Positions 28,143-37,100 of a stretch of 64,000 nt of DNA are shown piece after piece. The stretch's first letter is position 1. Every line of letters begins with the position of its first letter. A model generated the notes under the pieces. The model was not told where the DNA came from and ran no database searches. It saw only the letters and a program-made list of their open reading frames with translations. This stretch comes from Paractinoplanes abujensis (GTDB taxonomy: Bacteria > Actinomycetota > Actinomycetes > Mycobacteriales > Micromonosporaceae), in assembly GCF_014204895.1 (NCBI RefSeq), contig NZ_JACHMF010000001.1:1364001-1428000 (forward strand), written 5' to 3'. The translations under genes and the position numbers were made by a program.

Positions 28143-29221
28143 GCGGCGACAAGTACGACCAGATGCTGCGCGAGGCGGACCCGTACCGGCCCGGGCCGTT
28201 CATCGCGGCCGACCAGGAACTGCTCACGCAGATCATGGCCGAGCCGCGGCGTCAGCCCTTCTCCCGGCTGGCCGTGGTGGGCGTGGCGGCCGCGGTGATC
28301 ATCGCCGCGGTGGGAGTGGTGGTCGTGCTCAACCGGACGTCGGCCGCGCCCACGCTGCCGGCCGCGCCGACCCCGTCCGCCGCCTCGCCGTCCCGGGCCG
28401 GGCCGCCGCCCGCGTCGGATTCACTGCTCGAGCCGCAGAAGGTGAAGAAGGCCGCCGAACAGGGCTCGCGCCTGGTCATCGGTGAGCCCGGCTGGAAGAT
28501 CATCCACCTCGAGCCGTTCGCCGACGACGGCGGCGAGATGGCGTGGGAGAAGGGCGACCGCATGATCAATTCATCGTGGTACCCCGCGGCCGAGTACAAC
28601 TCCCGGCGCCACGACAAGCAGAAGGGCGCCGAGAAGGTGAAACTCGGCGACTACACCGGCTGGATGATCACCGAGGGCGGGCAGTTCCGGGTGATGACCG
28701 AGCCGCAGCCGGGCGGCAAGATCATGGTCTCCTTCGACAGCGGCCCCGGCTTCACCAAGGCGAGGTTCCGCACGTTCCTCGCGGGGGTCAAGACGGTCGG
28801 TGTCGAGGCCTGGATCGCCGCGGCGACGGGCACCGTCTCGCGGCGGGGCGAAATGGGGGACCGGGCGTATCGCCTCTTCGCCCACGGTGGCCTGGGCCGG
28901 CCGCAGAGCTGGGAAGATTCCCAGCTGGACGACCTCCCGGTCGACGGCACCCTGTTCGACTTCGACACCGCCCTGGCGAAGCAGGCCGCGTGCGGCTTCA
29001 TCACCGACTGGGAGCAGGCCAAGGCGCGCGGCAACGCCGCCCTGCTCGAAGCGGTGCGCGAAACGCTGCTGGCCAGCAAGAACTGGACGGTCCTGAAAGA
29101 CCTGGAACAGCAGGGCTCGACGCTGCGCACGCCCGTCATCGAGATGACCACCCGCCTGGCGAGCGACCAGGCCACCCCGTCGGAGATCGAGGTCTACCGC
29201 CGGCAGTTCTGCCCCCGCTGA
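28139..29221 (+). CDS. Single-pass membrane protein co-encoded with ECF sigma factor
   Basis: 360 aa. A cytosolic N-terminus of about 45 residues (MSGDKYDQMLREADPYRPGP) is followed by one membrane helix (LAVVGVAAAVIIAAVGVVVV), a Pro/Ser/Ala linker and a roughly 270-residue outside domain. No zinc-binding anti-sigma HxxxCxxC motif is present. The layout resembles actinobacterial membrane proteins encoded directly after ECF factors, which may serve as atypical anti-sigma factors or sensors. Function is unproven. A strong hairpin follows at 29227-29269. Confidence 0.65.
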   Translation: MSGDKYDQMLREADPYRPGPFIAADQELLTQIMAEPRRQPFSRLAVVGVAAAVIIAAVGVVVVLNRTSAAPTLPAAPTPSAASPSRAGPPPASDSLLEPQKVKKAAEQGSRLVIGEPGWKIIHLEPFADDGGEMAWEKGDRMINSSWYPAAEYNSRRHDKQKGAEKVKLGDYTGWMITEGGQFRVMTEPQPGGKIMVSFDSGPGFTKARFRTFLAGVKTVGVEAWIAAATGTVSRRGEMGDRAYRLFAHGGLGRPQSWEDSQLDDLPVDGTLFDFDTALAKQAACGFITDWEQAKARGNAALLEAVRETLLASKNWTVLKDLEQQGSTLRTPVIEMTTRLASDQATPSEIEVYRRQFCPR

Positions 29222-29226
29222 CGCCG

Positions 29227-29269
29227 CCGGGACGGGCGCTGCCCACGACGAGGGCAGCGCCCGTCCCGG
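29227..29269. terminator. Strong bidirectional hairpin terminator
   Basis: 18-bp perfectly paired arms around a 7-nt loop (29245-29251), between convergent genes ending at 29221 and 29283. Confidence 0.9.
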
Positions 29270-29282
29270 ACGAAGCGGGTGC

Positions 29283-29669
29283 TTACTCGACGAGTTCGCC
29301 GTCGGTCTCCACGTCACCGGCCTCGCGGAGGTGGCGGTTGTGGCGCGGCTCCTGCTTGGTCTTCGCGTCGTTGAGCTTGCGGCGCAGGTCGTCGCGGACG
29401 TCGTTGAGCGCGGCGCGCAGGTCCTCCTCGGTCGATGTGGTGACGATCTTCTGCCGGCCGGCGATCCAGCACTCCAGCGTGACTTTCTGCCCGCGCGCCT
29501 CGCGGTCCTTGACCGAGACCTCGAGCTCGGTCGAGTCGGCGTGGAAGGCGGCCAGCCGGGCGTCGAGCGTGCCGAACTGCTCGGCGATCCAGTTGAGGTC
29601 GCCCTGCGAGAAGCCGGCTCCCGCGCGAAGGCACTCGCTGACGGTGGCCGGGTCAGTCACAGCACTCAT
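29283..29669 (-). CDS. HPF/RaiA-like ribosome-associated protein
   Basis: 128 aa starting at an ATG with GAGGAG upstream. The sequence LEVSVKDREARGQKVTLECW followed by LRAALNDVRDDLRRKLNDA has the beta-alpha pattern of hibernation-promoting factor / sigma-54 modulation proteins, which bind the 30S decoding site in stationary phase or hypoxia. It lacks the C-terminal dimerisation domain of long HPF. The N-terminus is atypical, so it may be a divergent stress paralogue rather than the main HPF. Confidence 0.7.
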   Translation of the reverse strand: MSAVTDPATVSECLRAGAGFSQGDLNWIAEQFGTLDARLAAFHADSTELEVSVKDREARGQKVTLECWIAGRQKIVTTSTEEDLRAALNDVRDDLRRKLNDAKTKQEPRHNRHLREAGDVETDGELVE

Positions 29670-29737
29670 CACATCTCCTCGAATCGGATGAAACGGTCCG
29701 CGATCTTCTTCCCCGGTCGGGCGACGGCTAAAACCGG

Positions 29738-30268
29738 TCACCGCACGCGCAGACCGGTGAAAATCAGATCCAGCACGTGGTGGGCCCGGTCGGCCGCCTC
29801 CGGACGCGAGAGGAATCCCAGCAGCAGGAGCACGTCCGAGGCGCCCACATCGGCGCGGAGAGTGCCCTCGGCGCGGCCCGCGGCGAGCAGGCGGTCGATC
29901 GCCTCGGCGATCGGGTCGTGGTGCCCGGCCGCGAGTTCGCCGCCCTCCAAAGCGGCCAGGACCCCGCGCTTGACCCGCGCGTAGTCGGCCACGTTGTCCA
30001 GCCACAACCGGAACGCCGTGGCCGCGTCGTGCTCCGCCAGCAGTTCCGGCGCGGAGGCGACCAGCCGGTCGACGTCGGCCCGGTAGACCTCGGCCAGCAG
30101 CGCCTCCCGGGTCGCGAAGTTGCGGTACAGGGTGCCCTGGCCGACGCCCGCGGCCTTGGCCACCGCGTTCATCGGCAGCTCCGACGACGAGGCCAGAAGC
30201 TCCCGCGCGACCTGCACGATGCGCGCACGGTTGCTGACGGCGTCCGCGCGTGTGCGGCGCTCGGGCAT
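29738..30268 (-). CDS. TetR-family transcriptional regulator
   Basis: 176 aa with an N-terminal TetR helix-turn-helix (AVAKAAGVGQGTLYRNFATR, residues about 35-54) and a short helical effector domain (TRFLWLDNVADYARV-like region, GFLSRPEAADRAHHVLDLIF at the end). Divergent from the SDR gene at 30361, with two related inverted repeats in the 92-bp gap, so it likely represses both genes and responds to a small ligand linked to the SDR substrate. Confidence 0.93.
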   Translation of the reverse strand: MPERRTRADAVSNRARIVQVARELLASSSELPMNAVAKAAGVGQGTLYRNFATREALLAEVYRADVDRLVASAPELLAEHDAATAFRLWLDNVADYARVKRGVLAALEGGELAAGHHDPIAEAIDRLLAAGRAEGTLRADVGASDVLLLLGFLSRPEAADRAHHVLDLIFTGLRVR

Positions 30269-30293
30269 GTGACGGACCTCCCTCGATAAAAGT

Positions 30294-30337
30294 GGACACG
30301 TGTCCGGATCGGCGGCATGCTTAACCGGACACCTGTC
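30294..30337. promoter_or_regulatory. Two TetR-type operator sites
   Basis: GGACACGTGTCC (30294-30305) is a perfect 12-bp palindrome. GGACACCTGTC (30327-30337) is a near copy 33 bp away. Both lie between the divergent TetR and SDR genes. Confidence 0.75.
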
Positions 30338-30360
30338 AACTTATCTCCTGGGAGGTTCCG

Positions 30361-31083
30361 ATGCGAACCGTCATCATCACCGGCGCCAGCAGCGGCATCG
30401 GGCACGCGACGGCCGAGCTGCTCGCCGAGCGGGGCGCCGCGGTGGTGCTGGCCGCCCGGCGCCGCGAGCACATCGACGCCCTGGCCGACGAGATCACCGC
30501 GGCCGGCGGGCGGGCCCTCGCCGTGGCCACCGACGTGACGCAGGCTGACGACGTACGCCGCCTCGTCCGCACCGCGATCGACACGTACGGCGGGGTCGAC
30601 GTGTTCGTCAACAACGCCGGCGTCGCCCGGCTCGGCCGCCTCGACGAACTCGGCGTGGACGACTGGGCCACGATGATCGACGTCAACGTCCGCGGGCTGC
30701 TGCACGGGCTGGCCGCGGTGCTCCCGGTCTTCCGCGAGCAGGGCCACGGCCACGTCGTCACGACCGTCTCGACCGCGGGCCTCAAGATCACGCCGACCAT
30801 GGCCGTCTACGCGGCCACCAAGAACGCGGCCCGCACGATCATGGAGGGTCTGCGCGCCGAGTCGACCGACGGCGTCGTCCGCACCACCGAGATCTCGCCC
30901 GGCTTCGTGCGCACCGAACTCGCCGACGGCATGGAAGCCGGTGCGCGGGAGCGGATCCAGGCGGGGATGCGCGACTTCGGGCTCGACCCGGAGGCGGTCG
31001 CCCGCGCGATCTGCTTCGCGATCGAGCAGCCGGCCGACGTGGAGATCGGCTCGCTGACCATCCGCCCGGCCGTGCAGGACTGA
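30361..31083 (+). CDS. Classical SDR-family oxidoreductase
   Basis: 240 aa with the NAD(P)-binding TGASSGIGHATAELL at the N-terminus, NNAG at about residue 85, catalytic Ser in VSTAG and YxxxK in YAATKNAA. The Arg in LAARRR after the second strand favours NADP. Ribosome site GGGAGG at 30350-30355. It resembles the YdfG/clavaldehyde-dehydrogenase-like SDRs of actinomycetes; the substrate is unknown. Probable target of the divergent TetR regulator. Confidence 0.92.
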   Translation: MRTVIITGASSGIGHATAELLAERGAAVVLAARRREHIDALADEITAAGGRALAVATDVTQADDVRRLVRTAIDTYGGVDVFVNNAGVARLGRLDELGVDDWATMIDVNVRGLLHGLAAVLPVFREQGHGHVVTTVSTAGLKITPTMAVYAATKNAARTIMEGLRAESTDGVVRTTEISPGFVRTELADGMEAGARERIQAGMRDFGLDPEAVARAICFAIEQPADVEIGSLTIRPAVQD

Positions 31084-31196
31084 CAGCCCGGACGGGCACC
31101 GCGCGGGGCCGAGGGCGGCGGTAATCTGGACAGCCTGTCGACAGCTCCCGCCTGTCCCCGGCCGGGGACGCGCCCCCATCCATCGGGAAGTGCCGG

Positions 31197-31502
31197 ATGA
31201 ACCTGGACGACGAGCGGACCGAGGCCGTGGCGCGGATGTGGCGGGACCATGTGAGCTTGCCGTTCCCCGGCCGGCTGCGATCCGTCGACGTGGCCGGTGT
31301 GGAACTGGCGATGCTCGACGCCGACGTCGCCGGCCATGTCAGCTTCTGGCTGGACAATCGCGGCTGCCTCGACGACCGGCGGCGGAACGCTCTCGCCACC
31401 CGCGAACGGCAGCTCGACACGGTGATCCCCGAGCTGACCGGAGAGGAAGCGGCCTATTTCCGGCACCTGCTCGACATGGCCGTCCTGGTCCTGGAGGCTT
31501 GA
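31197..31502 (+). CDS. Hypothetical protein
   Basis: 101-aa acidic soluble protein from an ATG with no strong ribosome site. The sequence runs smoothly (WRDHVSLPFPGRLRSVDVAG, LDADVAGHVSFWLDNRG, ELTGEEAAYFRHLLDMAVLV) and looks like real coding sequence; similar small proteins of unknown function occur in actinomycetes. No domain recognised. It precedes the RNA ligase by 42 bp in the same direction. Confidence 0.6.
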   Translation: MNLDDERTEAVARMWRDHVSLPFPGRLRSVDVAGVELAMLDADVAGHVSFWLDNRGCLDDRRRNALATRERQLDTVIPELTGEEAAYFRHLLDMAVLVLEA

Positions 31503-31544
31503 AATTCGATGGTTCCGGCCGCCTCCGGCCGGTACAAAAGTGGA

Positions 31545-32327
31545 GTGATCAGCAAGTATCCCCGGACGCCGCATCTGGCCGGGTCGCGTCTGCAGCCGGG
31601 TGACGAGGATCTGACGCAGACGCCGTTCGCCGAGCTGGCCGGGCGGCACCTGGTCGTCGAGGAGAAACTGGACGGCGCGAACTCGGCCATCAGCTTCACC
31701 GCCGGCGGCGAGCTGCGCCTGCAGTCGCGGGGACACTACCTGGGCGGCGGCCCCCGCGAGCGGCAGTTCGCGCCGTTCAAGTCGTGGGCCAACCTGGTCG
31801 CACCGATCTTGCGCCCGATCCTGACCGGCCGGTTCGTGCTCTACGGCGAATGGTTGTACGCCAAGCACACGGTCTTCTACGACGCATTGCCGCACTACTT
31901 CTGCGAGTTCGACATCCTCGACCGCGAGACCGGCGCGTTCCTCGACACGCCGACGCGGCACGCGATGCTCGCGGGCACGCCCGTGGTGAGCGTCCCGGTG
32001 CTGCGTACGGGAACGTTCGCCCGGCCGGCCGAGCTGACCGGGCTGGTCGCGCCCTCCACCGTACGGACCTCGGGGTGGCGCGAGTCGCTGCGCGCGGCGG
32101 CGGCCAAGGCGGGCGCCGACCCCGGCCGTACGGCGGCCGAAACCGACTCCGGTGAGGAGATGGAAGGCCTTTACGTCAAGGACGAGGCGGACGGCCGGGT
32201 GGTTGCCCGCTACAAGTGGGTGCGGGCCGGCTTCTCGCAGGCTGTCCTCGACTCCGGCTCGCACTGGGCGGACCGGCCGATCGTGCCCAACGGCCTGGCC
32301 GACCCGGCGGTGATGTATGCGCTCTGA
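31545..32327 (+). CDS. RNA ligase family protein (nucleotidyltransferase)
   Basis: About 260 aa from GTG 31545 (ATG 31509 is possible but lacks a ribosome site). Covalent nucleotidyltransferase motifs are in order: motif I EKLDGANSA (catalytic Lys), motif Ia near LQSRGHYLGGG, motif III FVLYGEWLYAKH, a DILDRETG segment, motif IV MEGLYVKDE, motif V VARYKWVR. The size and the HYFCEFDI element fit T4 Rnl2-like RNA ligases rather than DNA ligases. Its last 11 bp overlap the HD-Pnk gene, so the two are made together and probably repair broken RNA by healing then sealing (known for Rnl/HD-Pnk families; inferred here). Confidence 0.85.
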   Translation: MISKYPRTPHLAGSRLQPGDEDLTQTPFAELAGRHLVVEEKLDGANSAISFTAGGELRLQSRGHYLGGGPRERQFAPFKSWANLVAPILRPILTGRFVLYGEWLYAKHTVFYDALPHYFCEFDILDRETGAFLDTPTRHAMLAGTPVVSVPVLRTGTFARPAELTGLVAPSTVRTSGWRESLRAAAAKAGADPGRTAAETDSGEEMEGLYVKDEADGRVVARYKWVRAGFSQAVLDSGSHWADRPIVPNGLADPAVMYAL

Positions 32328-33444
32328 CTGGACCATCTTCGCCGGGCTGTGCCCGGCCGGTCCGACGTGGACGGTGCCGTGGACACGGATCGAGGACGCG
32401 TTCGACTGGATCCGGCGCCTGCGCGGCGTGCCGCAGGACGCGGTGCACCACGCCGAGGGTGACGTCGCCACGCACACCCGGATGGCCGCCGAGGCGCTGG
32501 CCGCGATGCCCGCCTGGCGCGAACTGCCGCCGGGCGAGCGGGTGCGCCTGTTCGCCGCGGTGCTGCTGCACGACGTGGCCAAACCCGGCTGCACCCGTAC
32601 GGACGAGTCCGGCCGCATCACCGCGCACGGCCACTCCCGTCGAGGCGACCTGGCCGTCCGGCGGATCCTGTGGGAGATGAACGCCCCGCGACCCTGGCGT
32701 GAGCACGTGGCCGCGCTGGTCCGGCATCACCAGGTGCCGTTCTGGGCGCTGGAACGCCCCGACCTCGAACAGATCGTGCTGCGGGTCAGCCTGCTCGCCC
32801 GCAACCGTGACCTGGCGCTGCTGGCCGACGCCGACATCACCGGCCGGATCTGCGGCGACCGCGACGAGGTGCTGGAAAACATCGACCTGTTCCGCGTCTA
32901 CTGCGCCGACCTGGGCGTGCTCGACCAGCCGTGGCCCTTCGCGTCCGACCATGCCAGATTCCAATACTTCCGTACGCCGGGACGCGACCCCCGCTACGCC
33001 GCGTACGACGACACCCGGCTCACCATGACCGTGCTGTCCGGCCTGCCCGGCGCGGGCAAGGACACGTGGGTGGCCGCCCACGCCGGCGACCGCCCCGTGA
33101 TCAGCCTGGACGCCATCCGCACCCGCCTCGGCATCAAACCCACCGACGGCCAGCGCGCAGTCGCCGCCGCCGCCCACGAGGAGGCCCGGGAACACCTGCG
33201 CGCCCGCCGCGACTTCGTCTGGAACGCCACCAACATCTCCCGCCAGCACCGCGACCTGTGCATCGCCTTGGGCGCGGCCTACCACGCCCGCGTCGAGATC
33301 GTGGCCCTGGAGGTCCCGCCGGAGACGCTGCGCCGTCAGAACACCGACCGCGACGCCGTCGTGCCCGAGCCGGTGATCAACCGCCTGCTCGGCAAATGGG
33401 AGTCGCCCGACGTGACCGAGGCGCACGCGGTGTGTGCGCTGTGA
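32317..33444 (+). CDS. HD-Pnk-like RNA end-healing enzyme (HD phosphohydrolase + polynucleotide kinase)
   Basis: 375 aa with two modules. Residues about 40-180 form an HD domain: HHAEGDVATHTRM, the HD pair in LLHDVAKPG, H in HGHSRRGDLAV and VRHHQVPFW. Residues about 230-375 form a P-loop kinase: Walker A GLPGAGKDT, then SLDAIRTRLG and WNATNISRQHRDL, as in polynucleotide kinases. This order matches Runella HD-Pnk, in which the HD part removes 2',3'-cyclic or 3' phosphates and the kinase phosphorylates 5'-OH ends. The ATG lies inside the RNA ligase gene (11-bp overlap). Confidence 0.85.
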   Translation: MRSDWTIFAGLCPAGPTWTVPWTRIEDAFDWIRRLRGVPQDAVHHAEGDVATHTRMAAEALAAMPAWRELPPGERVRLFAAVLLHDVAKPGCTRTDESGRITAHGHSRRGDLAVRRILWEMNAPRPWREHVAALVRHHQVPFWALERPDLEQIVLRVSLLARNRDLALLADADITGRICGDRDEVLENIDLFRVYCADLGVLDQPWPFASDHARFQYFRTPGRDPRYAAYDDTRLTMTVLSGLPGAGKDTWVAAHAGDRPVISLDAIRTRLGIKPTDGQRAVAAAAHEEAREHLRARRDFVWNATNISRQHRDLCIALGAAYHARVEIVALEVPPETLRRQNTDRDAVVPEPVINRLLGKWESPDVTEAHAVCAL

Positions 33445-33536
33445 TTTCCGACGAGCCCCGCCCCGGGCGCACCTCCTTGCGTGTTCTGTGGCGGGCTCGA
33501 CGCATCAACTCTGGAGGCCTGCAGATTCGGCGGCAG

Positions 33537-33755
33537 TCATCGGTTTGATGGAGTGCCGGTACGGGTGATTTTCTCCTTGTTGTGATTTCCGAGTGCAATG
33601 GGTGCTTCGCCGGTGAGGCGGGGGCGGCTCTCCCGGCGGAGGCGGCGGATGCCGGTCGAGGTAGTGAGCCCGAGGGTGATCAAGGCCGTGACGAAGCGAG
33701 CGGCGACGGTAAGCTCGGGTAGAAGTTGCCAGAGGTAGTGAATGGTCTCGTGCAT
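33537..33755 (-). CDS. Small putative membrane protein
   Basis: 72 aa from an ATG preceded by AAGGAG at good distance on the minus strand. MHETIHYLWQLLPELTVAAR starts it and a moderately hydrophobic helix (FVTALITLGLTTS) is followed by a basic tail. Divergent from the HTH/NACHT genes and in the same lower-GC segment. No family recognised; it may belong to the same accessory cassette. Confidence 0.5.
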   Translation of the reverse strand: MHETIHYLWQLLPELTVAARFVTALITLGLTTSTGIRRLRRESRPRLTGEAPIALGNHNKEKITRTGTPSNR

Positions 33756-33881
33756 TTGGTGACTCCTTGTGGTGATTACTCGACGGAGTCCACGATCTCG
33801 CTGGTGGGTGTCTGGCGCGTCTGGCGTGAGACAGTGCGGACTCTGGACAGTCGAGTAGTGTCCGAGGCCGGCGGGGTGGAT

Positions 33882-34163
33882 ATGCGTGACGAACTGAGAG
33901 GCCTTCACGAGCGAGCGGGTAAGCCGACTCAGGGTGCGCTGAAACAGCACGCCGACGCGGCCGGGCACGACGTCGGACGGTCCACCTTGATCGCCGTAGT
34001 GTCGCCGACCGCACGAGGGAACCTCAAGTGGCAGACTGTGGCGGCATTTATCGATGGTTGCTTGCGATATGCGGACAAGAACCGAGGGCTCGGACTGCTG
34101 CCTGATGATGTCGACATACGACAGTGGCGGTTGCGTTGGGCAGGCGTATCCGGGACGAAGTGA
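33882..34163 (+). CDS. Helix-turn-helix-like N-terminal module of NACHT protein
   Basis: 93 aa from ATG 33882. The sequence MRDELRGLHERAGKPTQGAL, DVGRSTLIAVVSPTARGNLK and TVAAFIDGCLRYADKNRGLG matches the compact HTH-like domain that heads many actinobacterial STAND/NACHT/WD40 proteins, usually fused to them. Here it ends in TGA at 34161 and the NACHT ORF continues in the +1 frame. It could be a separate subunit, a frameshift-joined domain, or a broken fusion. Confidence 0.65.
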   Translation: MRDELRGLHERAGKPTQGALKQHADAAGHDVGRSTLIAVVSPTARGNLKWQTVAAFIDGCLRYADKNRGLGLLPDDVDIRQWRLRWAGVSGTK

Positions 34164-37100
34164 CGACGGCTCCGCCGGGGTAATTGAGGCTTATCAGGCT
34201 CGCTTGCGCGACCGCTACGGACATCTGGACATTGACTCTTTGCTCCCGCTGCATAATCAGCAGGAGCAGATCGCTGTGGGAGTGCGGGAGGTGTTCGTTC
34301 CGCAAACGGTCCGGACAGACCCGCCACCGGTCGACTTGCCCCGGGAGCTGTGGCAACGGCTGGCTGACTCCGGGGTACTGGACGACCGAGATCTACCGGG
34401 AGATCTCGACCATCACACCCTGGCTAAGTTGCGGCACTCGTACGAGGCGCGTCCGGCCCGGCCGGTCCTGGAGGTGCTTGCCGAGCCGGACGGCCAGAAG
34501 ATGGTGCTGCTGGGCGACCCGGGAGCGGGTAAGTCGACGCTTGCTCGCTATTTGGCTGTAGTTCTCGCCCAGCGCGGGGGTGATGTCTTACCGGCCGGGC
34601 TGGTCGGGCTGCTTCCGGTGCTGATCGAGCTGCGCCGTTACGCCGACCCCACCTGGCGCGGCCTTAGCTTTGTGGACTTCCTCGACCGGCAGCACCACAC
34701 CGACGACAGGCTGGGGCTGCCCCGCACTCTGCTCGAACGCCGGCTTCACGAGCCCGGCCGGGTGCTCGTCATCTTCGACGGGCTGGATGAATTGTTCGAC
34801 CGTGGTGACCGCGAGGTCATCGCACACCAGATCACCGGCTTTGCCACCCACTACCCTGGCGCCCGAGTTGTGGTCACCTCCAGGCACGTCGGCTATCAGC
34901 GCGGTCCATTCGATGCGGCAGGGTTCAGCCATCACATGCTGCAGGACCTCGGCCAGAAGCAGATCGACCTGTTCACGCAACGCTGGTATCGCATAGCGTG
35001 CCCTGGCAATCCCCCCGAGGCGGCTCGGCTGCGTGAACGACTGCTCACTGCGATCGCCAGCTCCCGCTCCGTCCAGGAGTTGGCGGGGAACCCGCTTTTG
35101 CTGACCATTCTAGCGGTCATCGGCCGTCGTCAGACGCTGCCCCGCGACCGGCACAACGTCTATCGCCACGCGGTTACCGTGCTGGTCGAACACTGGGAAG
35201 TCAGCAAGCACCTCGCCGCCACCGACCCAGCCCTGCCGGAGTTGGACCGTGAGGACAAACTCGATCTGCTTCGGCTGATCGCCCGCCGGATGCAGGACGG
35301 CCGCGCCGGCCTGGCCGGTAATCACATCGTCGGTACGGACCTGTTCCGCATGTTCGAGACGTATTTCCAAGTCGACCACGCGTTACCACCTGGCCCGGCC
35401 AAGGTAGCCGCCCGCGCCATGCTCGAACAGTTCCAGCACCGCAATTTCATCCTCAGCCGCTTCGGCAGCCAGGTTTACGGATTCGTCCACCGCACCTTTC
35501 TGGAATATCTGGCCGCGGAAGATATCGACGTACGTTTCGGTAACCGTGAATTGAGCGAGAGTGATCTCCTCCAAGGGGTCTTCGGCGCCCGATGGTCAGA
35601 CCCCGCCTGGCACGAGGTTCTGCTGCTGCTCACCGGCATACGAGAACACTTCGCCGGACGTATCATCGACCGTTTGCTTGCCGCCGACCCTTACTGGCGA
35701 CTGCGCGACAAACTGCCCCAGCACATTCTGTTGGCCATGCGGTGCCTGGGCGAACTGCGCAAACCGGTAGCGCTGGGCCCACGACACCGGGCCATTGCCG
35801 GCGCCCTGACGCACCTGCTCGAAAGCTTGCGTAGCCGGCCGTACGACCTCGCCCTTCTTACGGCGTTCAAGCAGATCGTCGTGCCGGTCATCACGACTCT
35901 CGGTCCACGCTGGCCCGGCCGGGACTACTACCTGGCCTGGTACCGCCTCCGCGGCCAGATCCACTTGTCTGACCTCCGCATGGACTCCCGGCAGATGGCT
36001 TCGATCGCCAACCAGATAGCCCTCGCCCTCGATCCGAGCAGTGACTTGCGGCAATACTTGTTTACCGTCGCGACCGACCACCACCACGAGGCGATCCGAA
36101 GAACCGCTGTCGAAGCGATCGCCTCCGGTTGGCCTGGAGATCCCGAAACTCTGCTCTGGCTACGTGAGCGCATTACGGACGACGCCGACGAGTACGTTCG
36201 GCAAGCTGCAGTCCGCGCGGTTGCCTCGGGCTGGCCCGAGGACCCCGGCACGTTGCCCCTGCTGCGGGCGCGCGCTACCGGCGACACTGACGCGTATGCA
36301 CGAACGGCCGCGGTCCGTGCGATCGCCTCGGGCTGGCCTGAGGATGCCGGCACGTTGCCCCTGCTGCGTGAGTGCGCCACCACCGACGAGCACGAGTACG
36401 TTCGGCAGGCTGCGCTGCGTGCGATCGCCTCGGGCTGGCCTGAGGATGCCGGCACGTTGCCCCTGCTGCGTGAGTGCGCCACCACCGACGAGCACGAGTA
36501 CGTTCGGCAGGCTGCGCTGCGTGCGATCGCCTCGGGCTGGCCTGAGGATGCCGGCACGCTGCCCCTGCTGCACGACTATGCCACCGGCGACGCCAACGCA
36601 TATGTCCGGCGAGCCGCGACGCAGGCAATCGTCTCCGGGCGGGCTGACGATCCCGGCACGTTGTTTCTGCTGCGGGAGCGTGCCACCAGCGATCATCACG
36701 CGTACGTCCGGGACGCAGCCATCCGCGCGCTTGCCTCCGGCTGGCGCGTGCATCCCGGGACATTGCCCCTACTGCATGAGTGCGCCACCACCGACAACCA
36801 CGAGGACGTTCGGATGGCCGCTGTCGACGCGCTTGCCTCTGGTTGGCCCGAGGATCCGGGCACGCTGCGGCTGCTGCGCGAACGGTCGATCGATGATGGC
36901 AACGAGTACGTCCGGGGAACTGCTGTCCGTCTGCTTGCCTCCGGTTGGTCTGAGGATCCCGGCACGTTGCCCCTGCTGCGTGAGCGAGCCAGTTCCGACA
37001 CTCATGAGTACGTTCGGCAGGCCGCGATGCATGCGGTTGCCGTCGGATGGGCTAAGGATCCTGGCACGCTGTTTCTGTTGCGTGAGCGCGCTACCGATGA

